From the NCBI RefSeq assembly GCF_000005505.3, contig NC_016131.3:39904855-39968854 (forward strand): DNA of 64,000 nucleotides. Reading direction: 5' to 3'. Source of the stretch: Brachypodium distachyon (lineage: Eukaryota; Streptophyta; Magnoliopsida; Poales; Poaceae). Position 1 is the stretch's first letter; each line of letters starts with the position of its first letter. This document shows positions 10,435 to 23,214 of this stretch, one piece after another. The translations under genes and the position numbers were made by a program. The notes under the pieces were generated by a model that had not been told where the DNA came from, made no database searches, and worked only from the letters and a program-made list of their open reading frames with translations.

Positions 10435-11736
10435 GTTTGGATGTAGACATTTAACCTTGGAATTAGACATTGATATTGAAAAAGTCTCAAATGTCAAAGA
10501 TTCAAGCCTTCAAGGTGTTTGGCTTAGATATTCATCTATGAAATTCGGGCTCGAGTCCAACAAGCAAATTTGGGTCTGGCCCAATGTCGAGCAGAACACC
10601 TCGACATCAGCAGGTATTCGGGATTATCGTTCCATCGACGGAACACCCGCGCTCGACCCCCAGCTGAAGCATTTCTTTTCTCCCTTTTCCCTCTCTTCGC
10701 CAATAGAGACATCTTTTCTTCCCGATAGACCAGCGCTCCCCTCACGCGCGGGCTCTTCTGCGCCGCCGCCGATACAGGTACCTCATCGGTGGTCAACTCC
10801 GTCCAGCCGCCATCCATCCTTGGGTCATCCCCCGCTCCGGCGCTCTCCCCTTTCCTCAATATACTGCAGCGGCTGACGCCTCCATAGTCAGCGGCGGCGC
10901 ATGTCCCCCCGGCGGCAGCAGCGCAGGTAGTGGCGTCGTCCCTCTGTCCTCCGGCGCCGGGATTCTCACCCACTGGGCTGCAGCTTCCTCCCGTCGACCT
11001 CTCCCTCCCCTCTCATCTCTCTCGTTTCTCTGTGTAACGGAGACGCGACCCGTCGGCCGGCGCAGCGCCGGCAGCTCCTTCCCTCCTCCTCCGGCTGGGC
11101 TGAGCACAGCGTCGGCAGCCTCCCTCCCTCCTCCTCTGGTTGGGCACAACGCTGGAAGGAAATGAGATCGACGAGCGAGCCGCACGACCGCCGGGCGCCG
11201 TCCTGCACATTATCTGCCTCTCCGACATGCAGATGCAGCCGCTCCCAGCCACAAGGAGCTCGTTCTGTTCAAGATAAGGAAGCGACGAACATGTGTGTTT
11301 TGGTTTGATTGCTATTGCCCTGAAACGCCTTATTATTTGCTACGTACTGAACTGTAGTACATGTGATGCTCTTCCTGTAATTTGCATTTTACGATCTTTG
11401 TTTTTCAGATGTAATCTACTTATGCAAAGAGAATCCGATTAAGATGATGCTACGAGAGTTGCACTCAAGAGCATCCGATTTTCTTTTTACCGTTGTAAAA
11501 AGAAAAAGAAAAAACATTTCACGTGTGAAACACTATAGCCAATATACTCGGTCGACTTCGATTCATCGCTTTGGACATCCAATCAGGATTTGACATTCGA
11601 TCTCAATATTAAGTCTTGGTTTCAAATATCTAAACATCCAAACAAAAGTATTTGTATTCAGTCTCAATATCAATATCATGTGATATTGGCATTGAAGACA
11701 CTGCAATGCCAAGTTTCTGAATGTCTACATCCAAAC
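10435..11736. mobile_element. DNA transposon with 17-bp perfect TIRs and GC-rich cargo
   Basis: GTTTGGATGTAGACATT at 10435-10451 is the exact inverted copy of 11720-11736. Beyond the TIR both ends continue with related TTGGAATT/ATTGATATTGA-like sequence. Between the ends, about 10620-11260 is much more GC-rich and has frames such as 10856-11185 (-) with no recognisable domain. A second inverted pair, TACATCCAAACAAGT / ACTTGTTTGGATGTA, straddles the left end (10410-10445). No transposase is present, so it is non-autonomous. Superfamily is uncertain. Confidence 0.6.
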
Positions 11737-12027
11737 GAAACCTTCATGTTTATGCTTCCCTTGATCAAGAGTCACTAGAGGGTGCGATTGCGGCGATTCT
11801 TAGGGATTGGAAAGGTGATTTTGTTGCTGCGGCAAATCAAAGATTACCTGCTGCCTGGATGCTGGCCTTTCGGCTGGGGTTGGAGGTTGCACACACGGTG
11901 TGATGCAATCGTCTCCGTCGTTCATTGCCCCCTAAATTAGCTAGATATTATCCTCCTTGTTTGGCTTGAAAATCCTCTTGAGAATATTGTACCTCTTTTT
12001 TATTTTAAGGATGAACCATTATAGCTA

Positions 12028-12109
12028 CTCCCACCGTTCCATAAAGATTGGCATGGTTTTGAACTAGACCTAGTTTCAAGCAGCGCCAATCTTTATGAAA
12101 TGGAGGGAG
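12028..12109. mobile_element. Stowaway MITE
   Basis: An 82-bp TA-flanked hairpin with ends CTCCCACCGTTCCATAAAG / CTTTATGAAATGGAGGGAG. The short palindrome-like element is intact. Confidence 0.85.
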
Positions 12110-13403
12110 TAGTAAATAAAGAGGTATTGTATTGTACTTCCAAAAACAAAATAGTTGTAACCCGCAATCATCCCTCCGACGTGCTCCTCCTCCTCTCCCT
12201 CCGCCTGCTCCACCACCAGCACCTCCCTCAGCTTCGCCTCCGCGGTCGGCCCCTCCCTTTATTGCCGTGCTCCTCTTCTCTTCGCGCCTCCTTGCTCCTC
12301 CTCTCCCTCCGCCTCCTCCCACCGACGACATCTCCCTAAGCCGCGTCTCTGTCACCTCGTCAACCTCCATTAACAATGAGGTCATCCACGTATCGTCTGC
12401 CTCGTCACTACTTTCCAGCTCGCCCGCCGTCCACCGCGCCACTATGGCCTCCCGAGAGGAGGAATAACGGAGAATGCCGACAAAGGAAGCAGGTACCTTG
12501 TCAATTGAATCAATCCTGGCTCGTTTGATTTTGGAAGCTGCGGGAGGGTGAGCCTAAGTAATTGAACCGTCACCAGTTCCTTTGATCTCACGTTCGATTG
12601 TTTTTTGTTGTTCTGATGTCTCCTAATCCTGCATGTCCTTACATCTCCTTTTCTTTACTTTATGCATTGAGTTTAGTTTGGCAACTTTATGCATAGGAGA
12701 AATCGTTGGATGATATCGATAATCATAGCATCATCAATGACTGCATCAAGAAATGTGAGATTTTTTTAAGGTAACATGTATAAAGTTTTAATATAAATGT
12801 GACTTATGATTCATTTTTAGTTTTTGCAGGTGAAATTTGATATATACATACAATAGATATTATTATTATATTTTATTAAGGGCCCCTGCGAGCCTTGAGT
12901 CCTATTTTCGCATCGGGCCCCTAAAATCTCAGGACCGGGCCTTGAATCAATTGCTCCATGTCAATTGTTGTTGATCGACGAACCCTCTATTCTGTTTTGA
13001 GCTCAAGAATTGAGTCGATTGCTCCTTGTCAATTATTGTTGTGTTTATTGTCAGTGAGAATGTGTGTGTTGTCAGTTTCTGAAATTATTTTGAAATTCAT
13101 ATATTGGGCGAATTTGTGTGTGTGTGTGTGTTGTTAGTTTCTGGAACTAATCTGAAATGTATCTATTTGGGAACTGGGAAGTGATAGTAAAACTGGATGA
13201 TGCGTGCGTGTGTGTTAGTGTGTGTTTTAATCTGCTTTATTCTCTTAGTATGCATAATATTAGGTGGATTACAATCCCTATCTTTTGTTACTGGTTTGTC
13301 CACAAAGGAATCACTTCGTGGGTATTGGTGGAAGGAGTATGCAGAATGAAGTGAAGGACCAACAGGTTCCTTGGTGAAAATTGATATTTTCAGATTCTGA
13401 ATA
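12110..13403. other. Pyrimidine-rich leader-like block and AT-rich DNA, no clear gene
   Basis: 12170-12470 is CTC/CCT-rich and gives long low-complexity frames on both strands (for example 12132-12467, Pro/Ser-rich), typical of a 5' leader rather than a protein. 12870-12960 carries GGGCCCCT / ACCGGGCC motifs resembling the edge of hAT elements. A (GT)n run is at 13116-13132. No protein family recognised. Confidence 0.4.
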
Positions 13404-15850
13404 TCTCTACTATTTATAAAGCCACCAACATATTCATCCCAACGTACACGGAGAACTAATAACCTCACAATCAGGCTAAGAAAACATGGATTATTTGCTA
13501 ACCGTGTGCGTTTAGTGATTACCTGTTGATGCTCAAATTCCACCCGCAAGAGAATCTTTCAGCCCGAACCGTTTTTTCTTTCTTTTCTCCTCACCCAGCC
13601 AGTCTCCAATGCCGCCGCCTCCACCTTCCCTTCCCCTGCGGCCGCCGCCGCCTCCTCCCCCTGCGGCCCGCCTCTTCCCCGCCAAACAGCCCGCCTCGCC
13701 CGCCCCCACCCCCCTCCTCCTTCCCTTCCCCTGCAGTCGCCGCCGCCTCCTCCTCCCCCCTGCGGCCCGCCTCGTCCGCTCGCCCGCCGTCGCCGCCGAT
13801 TTCCACCTGCGATCCGCAGCAGCCGATCCCCCCACGCGACCAGGAACCGCCGCCGCCGATCCCCCTGCACGAGAGCAGGCGAGCCGGTCACGACCCCGCC
13901 GCTGCTCGCGAGATGCTGCCGTCTCATCCTCACAGGAGGCACGTGACCAGGCGCTCCGCTCGACACCCGCCGATGCCGCGATCCCCGGTCCTCGATTCCG
14001 TCTCATCCTCACGGTGAGTCCCGCCTTTTGGAGCACCGAATTGTTCTTGGCGCTCTTGATTTTATTTTGGGGTTGGAGCTCTTGATTTTATTTTGGCCGC
14101 AAGGGCTCCTCCACCGTCCCATCCTGTTGCGGCAGCCGGAGTTGTCGTGGACGCGGACCAAGCCGCTGCCGGAGCCCCTTGGGAGTGAGCTGCCATCGTT
14201 TGATCTTGGTTTTTATGCGGTTCGCGTACAGGTCAGTAGCAGAGACATATGACTTAATTTTTGTGTGATATCTCATATAACTAGCGGTAGCACTCTAGCA
14301 GTTGATACATGATAGCAGTTGATGAGTAATGGATGAATGATGAACTGATTTGTAATATTGGACGATTTTACTGATTATTTATTATTTATATCTACATCTT
14401 CACTTCATTGTCAAATCTTGTGGAAGACTGATCTTAGTATTGTCCATGTTTTTAGAGCATGCTAGTGTTGGCTATATCATTTGCATTGATCTAATAATAA
14501 TTTAATGTATGTAACTATGATGTTCTACAAACTGTAAGAGTATTACACATTTACACTATCTTATTCTAAAATAAAGAGAATATGTCGTAAGGATTTTTTT
14601 TTGTGTAATCTCCATGAGATAATTTCAGGTGCTTCCTTCGCTCGGCACTGTCCAAAGTTTGCACAATGGTCGAGAAGAATGGTAGAGTGCAGGCTCTAAT
14701 TCATTATCCATATCTGCCAATAACTGTAAACCTCACTCTTATAAGTTTTTCTTTAGATTGGTGGTATCTTTTTGTTGGCTATCTGATTAAATGCTCATGT
14801 AACTGGTGTGCAGTTTTGTTCTGGTTTCATGCTTCTTTGAATAAAATGTTCTTGCACAACTAGGTTGTGGGGTGCAGTGAAGAGGCTTGAAGCCATTGGA
14901 TGAGCTCATTGTTGACAGCAAGGTCCTACTGTGCTTTGAGGCCAAATCTTTATTTGTTGACATCGAGTATGGATTTCGTGTCACCATGATTCATTCTTGC
15001 TGAAGTTTACAACACTGTTTGGTCATGCCAATATTCTGGAAAATATTACATGTACATTACATAGTTTTCCTTTTCCACATAATTTTTCTCACATGCATTG
15101 ACCTCTCTTCCAAGTTTTACCAGCAGTACAGCAAAGCCGATCTGTTCATGCCCACCAAATTTCAATTCTCATCTATATCTCTAGAAGGACAGAGCGATGG
15201 AGCCAATGTTCGCCGTGTGCTAGCTTATATATATCGCCAACCTAATTCGGAGATATGTAGCATTTTCCGTAAGCCACCGCCCAGTAACATTTGTAGAGAT
15301 CAGACACTGAAAAAGCCGAAAAGGTAACACTATTTACTTGCAGTTGTCGACCCATGCGAGCTATTTCATGTTGATTGCCAATAGAATATTTGAAATGTTT
15401 CATTCATGATTATCAAGAATATTACTATGTCTCTGCCACCAAACATGACAGCTGGCGCTATAAGAAGCTAAACAAAGATCGATATTCTAAAGTAGCCAAT
15501 TTTTTCATTCGACGAGTTGTTGGACATTTAAAGGCTGAGTCCATTACGAATGAGCATGTAATATACTTGTAATAATTTTGCCGGGTAGTTGTCTATTGTC
15601 TTTAAGTATTGCTTTAAATTGGGTTGAATTGTAATATTTTTTTCAACTAATTATAATTTGTTGTGTCCATGCATTTTATCTGATGCAATGTACATGGATC
15701 ATATTTTGGACGCACAGGTTTATACAGATAGACCATGGCATCTATTTGAGTGTCCTATAAAAAAAGATACTAAAAATTGAAAGAGAAATAAAAACTAAAA
15801 GACATATTTTAAATTGTATAAGGACGTGCGTGCATGTGCACACTCACTAG
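13404..15850 (+). mobile_element. Helitron with both termini, carrying GC-rich gene-like cargo
   Basis: The 5' end TCTCTACTATTTATAAAG fits the TCTMTAYTA consensus and is preceded by A. The 3' end has a GTGC...GCAC hairpin followed by ACTCACTAG and then T, so the insert lies between A and T as Helitrons require. There is no Rep/helicase gene, so it is non-autonomous. Inside, 13600-14020 is a C/G-rich block with long low-complexity frames on both strands, followed by AT-rich DNA with possible exons (14630-14690; 15110-15327, ending KPPPSNICRDQTLKKPKR). These look like captured gene pieces, but I cannot name the donor gene. Confidence 0.65.
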
Positions 15851-16079
15851 TTTGTATAAGGTGGAGGAGGTGTGACTGTTTGAATTTGGGGTTACGCCCA
15901 AGGGCCAATCTGAAATTAATTTCTGGAAAATCTCAAAAGCCCATTCATGAATTGGGATAGTCCCACTACAACAAAACATACCTGTAGAGTCGTTTTTTTA
16001 AGACGCCAATGTATTTCGTCTCAACACCAAATGATGAACGCTAAGTAAAGATGCTTTTGCAAACGCTTTACACAGCGTC

Positions 16080-16320
16080 ACAATAATCTCTTGTAATTTA
16101 GGAATTGATTAAAAAAATGCATTTACGTTTAACATAGAGACGATATTTGAGACGCTATATAAGATGATTCTTAATCTTTTCTTAGGAATTGATTAAAAAA
16201 ATATTTACGTTCAAGGTAGAGATGAATTTGAGACGGTATATAAGATAATTCTTAATATTTTCGAAGTAATTGATAAAAAAATTACATTTAAGATAGAGAT
16301 GAAATTTGAGACGCTATAAT
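16080..16320 (+). repeat. CACTA 5' subterminal tandem repeats
   Basis: Three diverged copies of about 85-90 bp, each with GGAATTGATTAAAAAAAT-like sequence, a TAGAGATGAAATTTGAGACG motif and TATAAGAT. CACTA transposases bind subterminal repeats of this sort. Confidence 0.7.
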
Positions 16321-17666
16321 GACTATAAATCTTTGCTAATCAAAGTAATTAAATCTGTTAAATACTTGCGTGTTCCAAATTTGAACGCTCAACCGAGAAG
16401 GTAAAAACATCTAAAAGGTTGATAGCCAACATGACAGAAGTATTTTTGTGTTCGTGTTTTAACTGATATTTCTTTTCATTTTTTTTTAGCAAAACATTCC
16501 TTTTCATAGAAGATAGCGTGGCTCAGACTTGCTTCGAGCAGCCCTGCTGCTCCCTGGGATGGGTGGTGCTTCCATGGGCCTGGTGGTGCTAATGGGCTAA
16601 CAAATCTTGACTGGCCTCATTTCTTTTTTGTTTTGCCTGTTGTTTTATCCTATTTTGCTACAGCCCAGGTAGCACCCGGTCCAGCTCGGCCCCTCAATAA
16701 GAGCGCACCAGATCGATCGAGAGAAAGCTGAACGGGCGCCCAACCTCCAACTGAATCGGGGACGTTCCCTCAAAAAACTGAATCGGGGACGGGAGCAAAC
16801 TGAATCGGGGACAAATTGCCTGATCTGGATGGCGGCGAGAGAAAGCTGAAGTGCAACGCAACGCCGCCAGCCACCGCACGGTTCTGCCGCAGTGCTGCCC
16901 GCCGCCCGCCTCCTCGCCTCCACCCAGCCACACGCCTCCTCCATTGTCCGGCTCCCTGGCTCCCGTTGGCCCCGCCCGCTAGGTCAGGGATTCACATTCG
17001 CCGTCGGCCTAGCGCGGAAGGACATAATTGCCGTCCGGCAGTCACCCGTCGCCCACTCGCCGCCTCCTCCGACTGGCCGACTCGCCAAATTTGTCCAATC
17101 TTCAATTTGACTGTGGTGCTGTTCAATCTTCAAGTCCATTGTCGGCCTGAAATCCCCAATCGGTAGCCCCTCTCTCTCCCAAATTTGGTGTTTTTTTTAT
17201 ATAAATTTTGTGTCCAATACCTGATTCATAAACGAGTTTCTTGTTGACATGGCTGAGCTGCAGTGGTTACCTCCTACTTGTGAGCCACGTGTGACAGAGC
17301 ACATTGAACATATTATAGAGTAGATTACCGAGGTTCTTTTGACTTGTGCAGAAAATTCCGCCAACTTAGCTGCGTTGTTGTTCTGTGTTGTTTGTTTAGA
17401 AAATCCTTAGTAATTGTACCATCGAATATTGTGTTCAAAAAATTTGTAGCGTGATAATTTGAAATTTCATTATTGATCATTCACACCCATGGACAGCTCA
17501 ACACGGAAGATGTATTATGCTAAATCGTAAAAGAATTAAGATACCTCCCCACTTAAAACTTGTTAATCAATAGCTGCATAAATGTACCGTAGGTAGAAAT
17601 AGACATCAGACAATTAATTACAAACTGATCTATTTTGTGTTAATTACTGCAGCATATCAAAGAGTG

Positions 17667-20600
17667 ATGGATCGAGGTTGGATGAGTAAACCAAGAACAA
17701 GTGCTGCTTATAAAGATGGTGTTGAGCAATTCCTATCTTTTGCCTTTCGTGATGTTCCACATGATGAAAAAATCCTCTGTCCATGCGTGAAGTGTCGAAA
17801 TAGAAGAACACAAAATTATGATGAAGTTAAAACCCACCTGAGGTGTGATGGTATTCTTCCGGGTTACATTAAATGGGTTTGCCATGGAGAGGATTATAAT
17901 GAGCCATCATTTGCATTTGCGCGCGTAGAAGATAACATCAGTTCGCATATTCCTGGTGTTCCAACAAATTCTGTTGCTGGAGGCGGTAGCGGAAGAATGC
18001 ATGACATGCATGGACTCCTAAATGCTGCATTTTCTGTAGTTAACAGCTTCGAAACAATGTCAAGCACATCTGATGGCGAACAAAGTGATAATCAGTTTGA
18101 GTTTGACAACGTGGAAGCTAGCATGCCTGAGGATGTAAATACTGCAAGTGCAGAAGATGATATGGGAAGGAAAACTGATACATATGCAGACTTCTTGAAG
18201 GAAGCAAACACAGATTTATATCCAGGATGTGAAGCATTTTCGAGGTTGTCATTCATCGTCACTTTACATCACATGAAACGTTTACATGGGTGGTCTCAGA
18301 AGTCATTCACACACCTAATTGGAGTATTATCTATTGCATTTCCTCACATAGACCTACCGAAGAAATATTATGAAGCAAAAATAATAATCCGTGGTTTAGG
18401 GCTGGACTATGAGAAAATCCATGCCAAATGACTGCATGCTTTACCGAGGTGAAAGAGCTAACCAAAAGTCTTGTCATGTCTGTGGTGCCTCTCGTTGGGT
18501 TATGGATGACAAGAAAGGGTGTCCAAGTAAATGTAAAAAGAAGAAGAAACCAGCCAAGGTGTTGCGTTATTTCCCTTTGATACCAAGGCTGCAAAGGCTC
18601 TTTGCAACTAAAGAAACATCCATAGACATGCGTTGGCATGACGAGGGCCGTACAAAAGATGGATTCATGCGACATCCTGCTAATGGCGAGGCTTGGAAGG
18701 ATCTTGATTCTAGATATCCTAATGAATTTGCTGCAGATGCCCGTAATGTACGACTTGGCCTTGCGAGTGATGGATTCAACCTTTCGGGAACATGAGCTCA
18801 CAGCATAGTACTTGGCCAGTGATGCTTATTCCATACAACCTACCACCTTGGATTTGCATGAAACAAACATCTTTAATTTTGTCGATGATCATTCCTGGAC
18901 CACATTCCCCAAGAAATGACATTGATGTATATCTACAGCCGTTGATCGATGAGCTCTTACTCCCGTGGGAGGGTGTGGAAACATTTGACTCTTGTACACA
19001 AAAGACATTTTCTCTCAAAGCTGCACTATTGTGGACTTTGAATGATTTTCCTGCACTAGCTTACCTGTATGGTTGGAGCACCAGTGGTAAATATGCATGT
19101 CCGTCTTGTGCTGTTTCTACAAAATCATTTCGCCTAAAGAAGAGTAAAAAGTTTTGTTATATGGGTCATCGCCGATGGCTACCACAGGGACATCCATTTC
19201 GGAGTCGGAAGAAGCAGGAGTTTGATGGCACCAAAGAGACTGAACTTACGCCTACAACTATGAGTGGTAGTTCAGCCTTGAGCATCTTGCACGGCAGAGT
19301 GTTTGTGTTGGGGAAACCGGTCACCATATCAAAGAAAGGGAAAGGGAAAGGGAAAGGGAAAAAAGGGGGAGGAAATGGTGAAAAAGAAAGAAAAAATGGT
19401 GGAGAAAAGAAGCGTAAAAGAGAGTCGGGGAAGAACAAATCGAGTAATCATGTAGGTAAATCTGAAAAGAAGCCTGAGGATTGGTTCAAAAAGAAGTCAA
19501 TATTCTTTGATCTGCCGTATTGGGAGCACAACAAGTTAAGGCACAATCTGGATGTGATGCATATAGAGAAAAATGTGTGTGACAATTTAATTGGAACCTT
19601 ATTGGATATTGATTCTAAAACAAAGGATGACCTTAATGCACGACTTGACTTGGTAGAACTTGGAATTCGACCTAAGCTTCAACCTGATCCTGTAGTAAAC
19701 AATAGGAAACCAGTATTGCCCCCTGCACCTTTTACTATGTCTAGAGAAAAGAAGGAGATTCTTTGTTCGGTGATTAAGAATATAAGGACCCCTGATGGTT
19801 ATGCCTCAAACATTTCAAGGTGTGTCAACATGAAAGAATGTACTTTGACTGGCCTCAAAAGCCATGACTGCCATGTAATTCTAGAAGACATTCTTCCTAT
19901 TGCACTTCGATTTTGTTACCCCGGCAAAGATGTCATGACAATAGTTATTGACCTAGCTAATTTCTTCAAGAAGCTATGCTCTAAAGTGTTAGATGTTTCT
20001 GATCTTGACAAGCTGCAAGAGAGTATTGTGATGACACTTTGTAACATGGAGAGAAATTTTCTTCCATCATTCTTTACTGTCATGGTTCATTTAATGGTGC
20101 ACTTGGTTGAAAAAGTAAAACTTGGTGGTCCAGTGAATTACCGGTGGATGTACCCTTTAGAGAGGTATGTAAACTTTGCTTTGATTTGTTATCTTCCACA
20201 ATGCGTATAAGTAACACTATTTCTTAATTATATTTTAGATATTTTGTTCGGCTGAAAGGATTTATGCGCAATAGAGCGTATCCTGAAGGTTCGATTGCTG
20301 AAGGATATATTGCTAAAGAATGCTTGACCTTTTGCTCACGATTTCTAGAAGGAACCACACGTTTCACAATAACATCTAGAAATCCTGAGCCTTCAGAGAA
20401 GATTAAGGACATGTATATGTTTGATAGTGCTGGTGAACCAATCGGAAGAGCTATCACTGTAGGCCAGTTTGATAACCAGCTTTTAATTCAAGCACATCGA
20501 TATGTCTTGCGACACTGTGATGAGCTTGAACAGTTTCGTAGGTGGGTATATATCGCTGCTATATAGATTATAATTTTTCTTGACAAGTTGGCAAAAAATA

Positions 20601-21312
20601 ATCATATAATTTGTTTCGTTGTTACAGAGATTTTGTGGAACAAGAGAAAATGAAACCATGCCACTTATCTAATTTGATGCCTGATGACATTGAGAAGTTG
20701 ATTAATAGACACTTCGCTGACTGGCTGGAACAAAAGGTATTGTTTAGCATGTTCCAATTCTATGAACTGCATACATAGGAAATTAAATTGTAACTCTTTG
20801 TACATACAGGTTTTACAAGATGATGGACCAGAAATCACGGAAAAGATAAGAGCATTGGCTGCAAAACCAAGCAAATGTGGCATGTGCTACAGTGGATATA
20901 TCATTAATGGTTTCAGGTTTCACACTATGAGTTGCGAGACAGGGCGTGTCATGCAAAATAGTGGTGTAGTGAACACTGCAGAAGATGGTGTCTGCTACTA
21001 TGGCAGATTGTCTGACATTTGGGAATTGTCATACAAAGATTACAGGTTGTGCTCTTCAAATGTGATTGGTATGATGTTCATCACCGAGCTGGCCTTACAA
21101 AAGATGATTTTGGATTCACTCTTGTGAACTTCTCGTGGAAAATACATACTGGAGAGACGTTAGAGCATGATCCTTTTGTATTTTCGTCCCAAGTGGAACA
21201 GGTTTTTTATGTCGAAGATCCAAAAAGTGATGTTTGGAATGCGGTGATGAAATTCAGGCCTCGTGATTATTTTGACATGGGTGCAGAACAGCCGTCCGAT
21301 GAAGCAGAGTAG
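17667..21312 (+). pseudogene. CACTA TNP2-type transposase, frameshifted
   Basis: This is the transposase of En/Spm-like elements. ATG 17667 opens MDRGWMSKPR, the Transpos_assoc domain, with LCPCVKCRN (Cys-rich) near residues 40-48. The main TNP2 core holds WPVMLIPYNLPPW, YACPSC, RHNLDVMHIEKNVCDNLIGT, and later DUF4218/DUF4216-like segments (YPLERYFVRLKG; VLFKCDWYDV). Introns at 20165-20238, 20542-20627 and 20736-20809 have GT...AG borders and keep the frame. Breaks are near 18422 (several bases lost at the expected KIHACPNDC), near 18786 (one C lost in the expected NPFGNMSS) and near 21048 (shift before VVLFKCDW). The linker at about 19330-19480 is an unusually long Lys/Gly-rich run made by an AAAGGG microsatellite. 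Confidence 0.9.
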
Positions 21313-21534
21313 ACCATTATGCTTTGAGTATATTTTAGGCAGCTCTTATTTATGTTTCTTTTCGTAGGCCCTTGCAGGTTTGTAAGGCCGGACATGTATG
21401 CTAAGTCCATTTATGTTAGAAACCAGCTCAAGGAGGCAAATATGTTTAGAGTATTGATTTTAATTTAGTTTCTGTTAGCTGATACATCTGCACTTCTATG
21501 CCTGTTCAGCAATTGACTTGGGAATGCTTCTATA

Positions 21535-21853
21535 GTGAGTAAAGATAAAACATACGTCGTTGGACGAAACATGCTTGGAGATGAATATTATGCAGTTTCG
21601 GTTTTTGCTGTCACAAAAACTGGAAACGAAAGATTGCCTAGGCCATATGAAAATTGTCAAATGCTACAAGATGCTACTGGTTATGTTATTGCTTGGCCTC
21701 GGTCACATGTAAGTATTTTCATTCTGGAACAACTCGGTATTCACAAATGTCTGATTGGGAACACTGTTATTTATGAACACATGTTGTGATTTACAGGTCA
21801 AAAGAGCTAAGAGAACGACTCCAAACCAGCCGACAAACAACTGGGTATTCTAA
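21535..21853 (+). pseudogene. C-terminal remnant of the CACTA second gene (tnpA-like)
   Basis: Two short exons: one from about 21535 (after TTCTATAG) to 21708, reading KDKTYVVGRNMLGDEYYAV...GYVIAWPRSH, and one at 21797-21853 ending TPNQPTNNWVF stop. The intron 21709-21796 has GT...AG borders. A '...IAWP' C-terminus placed just after TNP2 is typical of the second, TIR-binding protein of grass CACTA elements. Its N-terminal portion is absent, so it is not functional. Confidence 0.6.
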
Positions 21854-22462
21854 TTCGTCAGAAAATTAAACATGTCATTCTACACTCCCAGGAGAGCTTA
21901 TATTTTCAAGGAGTATTCATTGTATCTGCCTACTTTGCAGGATGGTTGAGGCCAAGAGACATATTGGACGAGGGATAAGCGAAAAAGATTAAGTTTATGT
22001 TAGAGCAAAGCTTATAGATATACAATTATTTAGAACCAAAACATATGTGCAAATAAGATCTTTTCTCTATGTATTGCAACTTATCTACACGGATGTTTAA
22101 TTCAGCTGTGATTTGTGAACTCCATTTATTGTAACATATTTGTTGCTGCAGTCAATTCAAAGCTCTACTATTCGTTAGTCTTGTTATGAGAATATGGTCA
22201 TATATGAGTCGAACATTTAGATTATGTACTTTGTCTTTGCACAACTGAGTGTGAACATGGTCATGAAACGAAGATGCAGATCATATACTCCTGTCTTCGT
22301 ACAACTTATTGTGCGAACGTGCGTCATCAAAATTAAGAAAATAACAATTCCAAATTTAAACAGAAAATAACGTTTTCCTTGTAATTTAAAATAATCTACA
22401 CAAAAATATTTTTTTCGGAAATGGGCTTGGCCCGTGCAATGAATTCTACATTAAGTTGGGCT

Positions 22463-22655
22463 GCCAGAATGGTGGACCTAAAACCCAACCCATTACCCTT
22501 TCAAAAAAAACCCAACCCAATACTAGCTCACGAGATGGGCTAGGTCAAATTTGTAGCCGGCAGAATGGTGGGCCTAAAACCCAACCCAGTACCCTTTCAA
22601 AAAAAAAAAACCCAACCCAATACTAGCTCACGAGATGGGCTAGTCCAAATTTGTA
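22463..22655 (+). repeat. Tandem duplication of about 95 bp in the CACTA 3' arm
   Basis: Two copies (about 22463-22555 and 22559-22655) of a block containing GCAGAATGGTGGGCCTAAAA, an A-run of different length (8 and 12) and CTAGCTCACGAGATGGGC. The two copies are highly similar, so the duplication is recent relative to the element's other decay. Confidence 0.9.
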
Positions 22656-23214
22656 AAAGCGTCTATACATTTGTTGCAACGTAAATTGAGCGTGTCAAAC
22701 TATTAGTAGGGACGTGAGTGAAATGTGTCAAATAAAACGTCCCTACATGTATAGACGCGAGTTTCAACGTCTCTACAAAGCGTCTTATATCTTATAGACA
22801 TGCTTAGTTAGCGTCTCTACATAACTTGACACGGTCCCTGAGGAGACGCTTCAAGGACGCTTTGTGAAAGCGACTCTATAACTCAATAGAGATGAAATAT
22901 CACGTCTTTAGTCTGCTAATTGGGCGTCTCTACAGGCATGTTTTGTTGTAGTGTCCCACCTTACTAATTTAGGGAGAGCTGGCCCAATATACAAGGAATC
23001 TTGGTATCCCACCTAGTAGCAAGGTGAGCAAGGGAATATCCCCACACGCAACCTCGTCACCACACGCGCGCGCCACATTTCGTGGATTTGTCTTTTTGAC
23101 AGTCGGAATCTGTTGCGGCAGCGTAACAAATCCCGATAATCGCGGAGTCGGTTTTTGGTTTCCTAAACAACGTCGGTTGGTTTCCTAAACCGAACCGACG
23201 TCCGCCTGCGTGCC

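Larger units (their letters stand above)
15964..22953 (+). mobile_element. Full-length CACTA (En/Spm) transposon
   Basis: The element starts CACTACAACAAAACATACC and ends with the inverted copy (GGCATGTTTTGTTGTAGTG); the termini differ at one position in the first 26. TCC flanks both ends (15961-15963 and 22954-22956), the expected 3-bp target duplication. Subterminal DNA is rich in GAGACGCT/AGCGTCTC-like motifs. It encodes a TNP2-type transposase (17667-21312) and a remnant of the second gene (21535-21853), both on the plus strand but broken. 16500-17240 is a leader-like GC-rich block without a supported gene. The 6990-bp element cannot move alone, but its ends look intact. Confidence 0.93.

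Noticed and set aside
13533..14036. Long Arg/Gly- or Pro/Ser-rich frames on both strands
   Set aside because: Low-complexity translation of a GC-rich block inside a Helitron; no start context, domain or conservation pattern favouring either strand.
19166..19438. Minus-strand 90-codon Phe/Pro-rich ORF
   Set aside because: Antisense of the AAAGGG microsatellite in the CACTA transposase.
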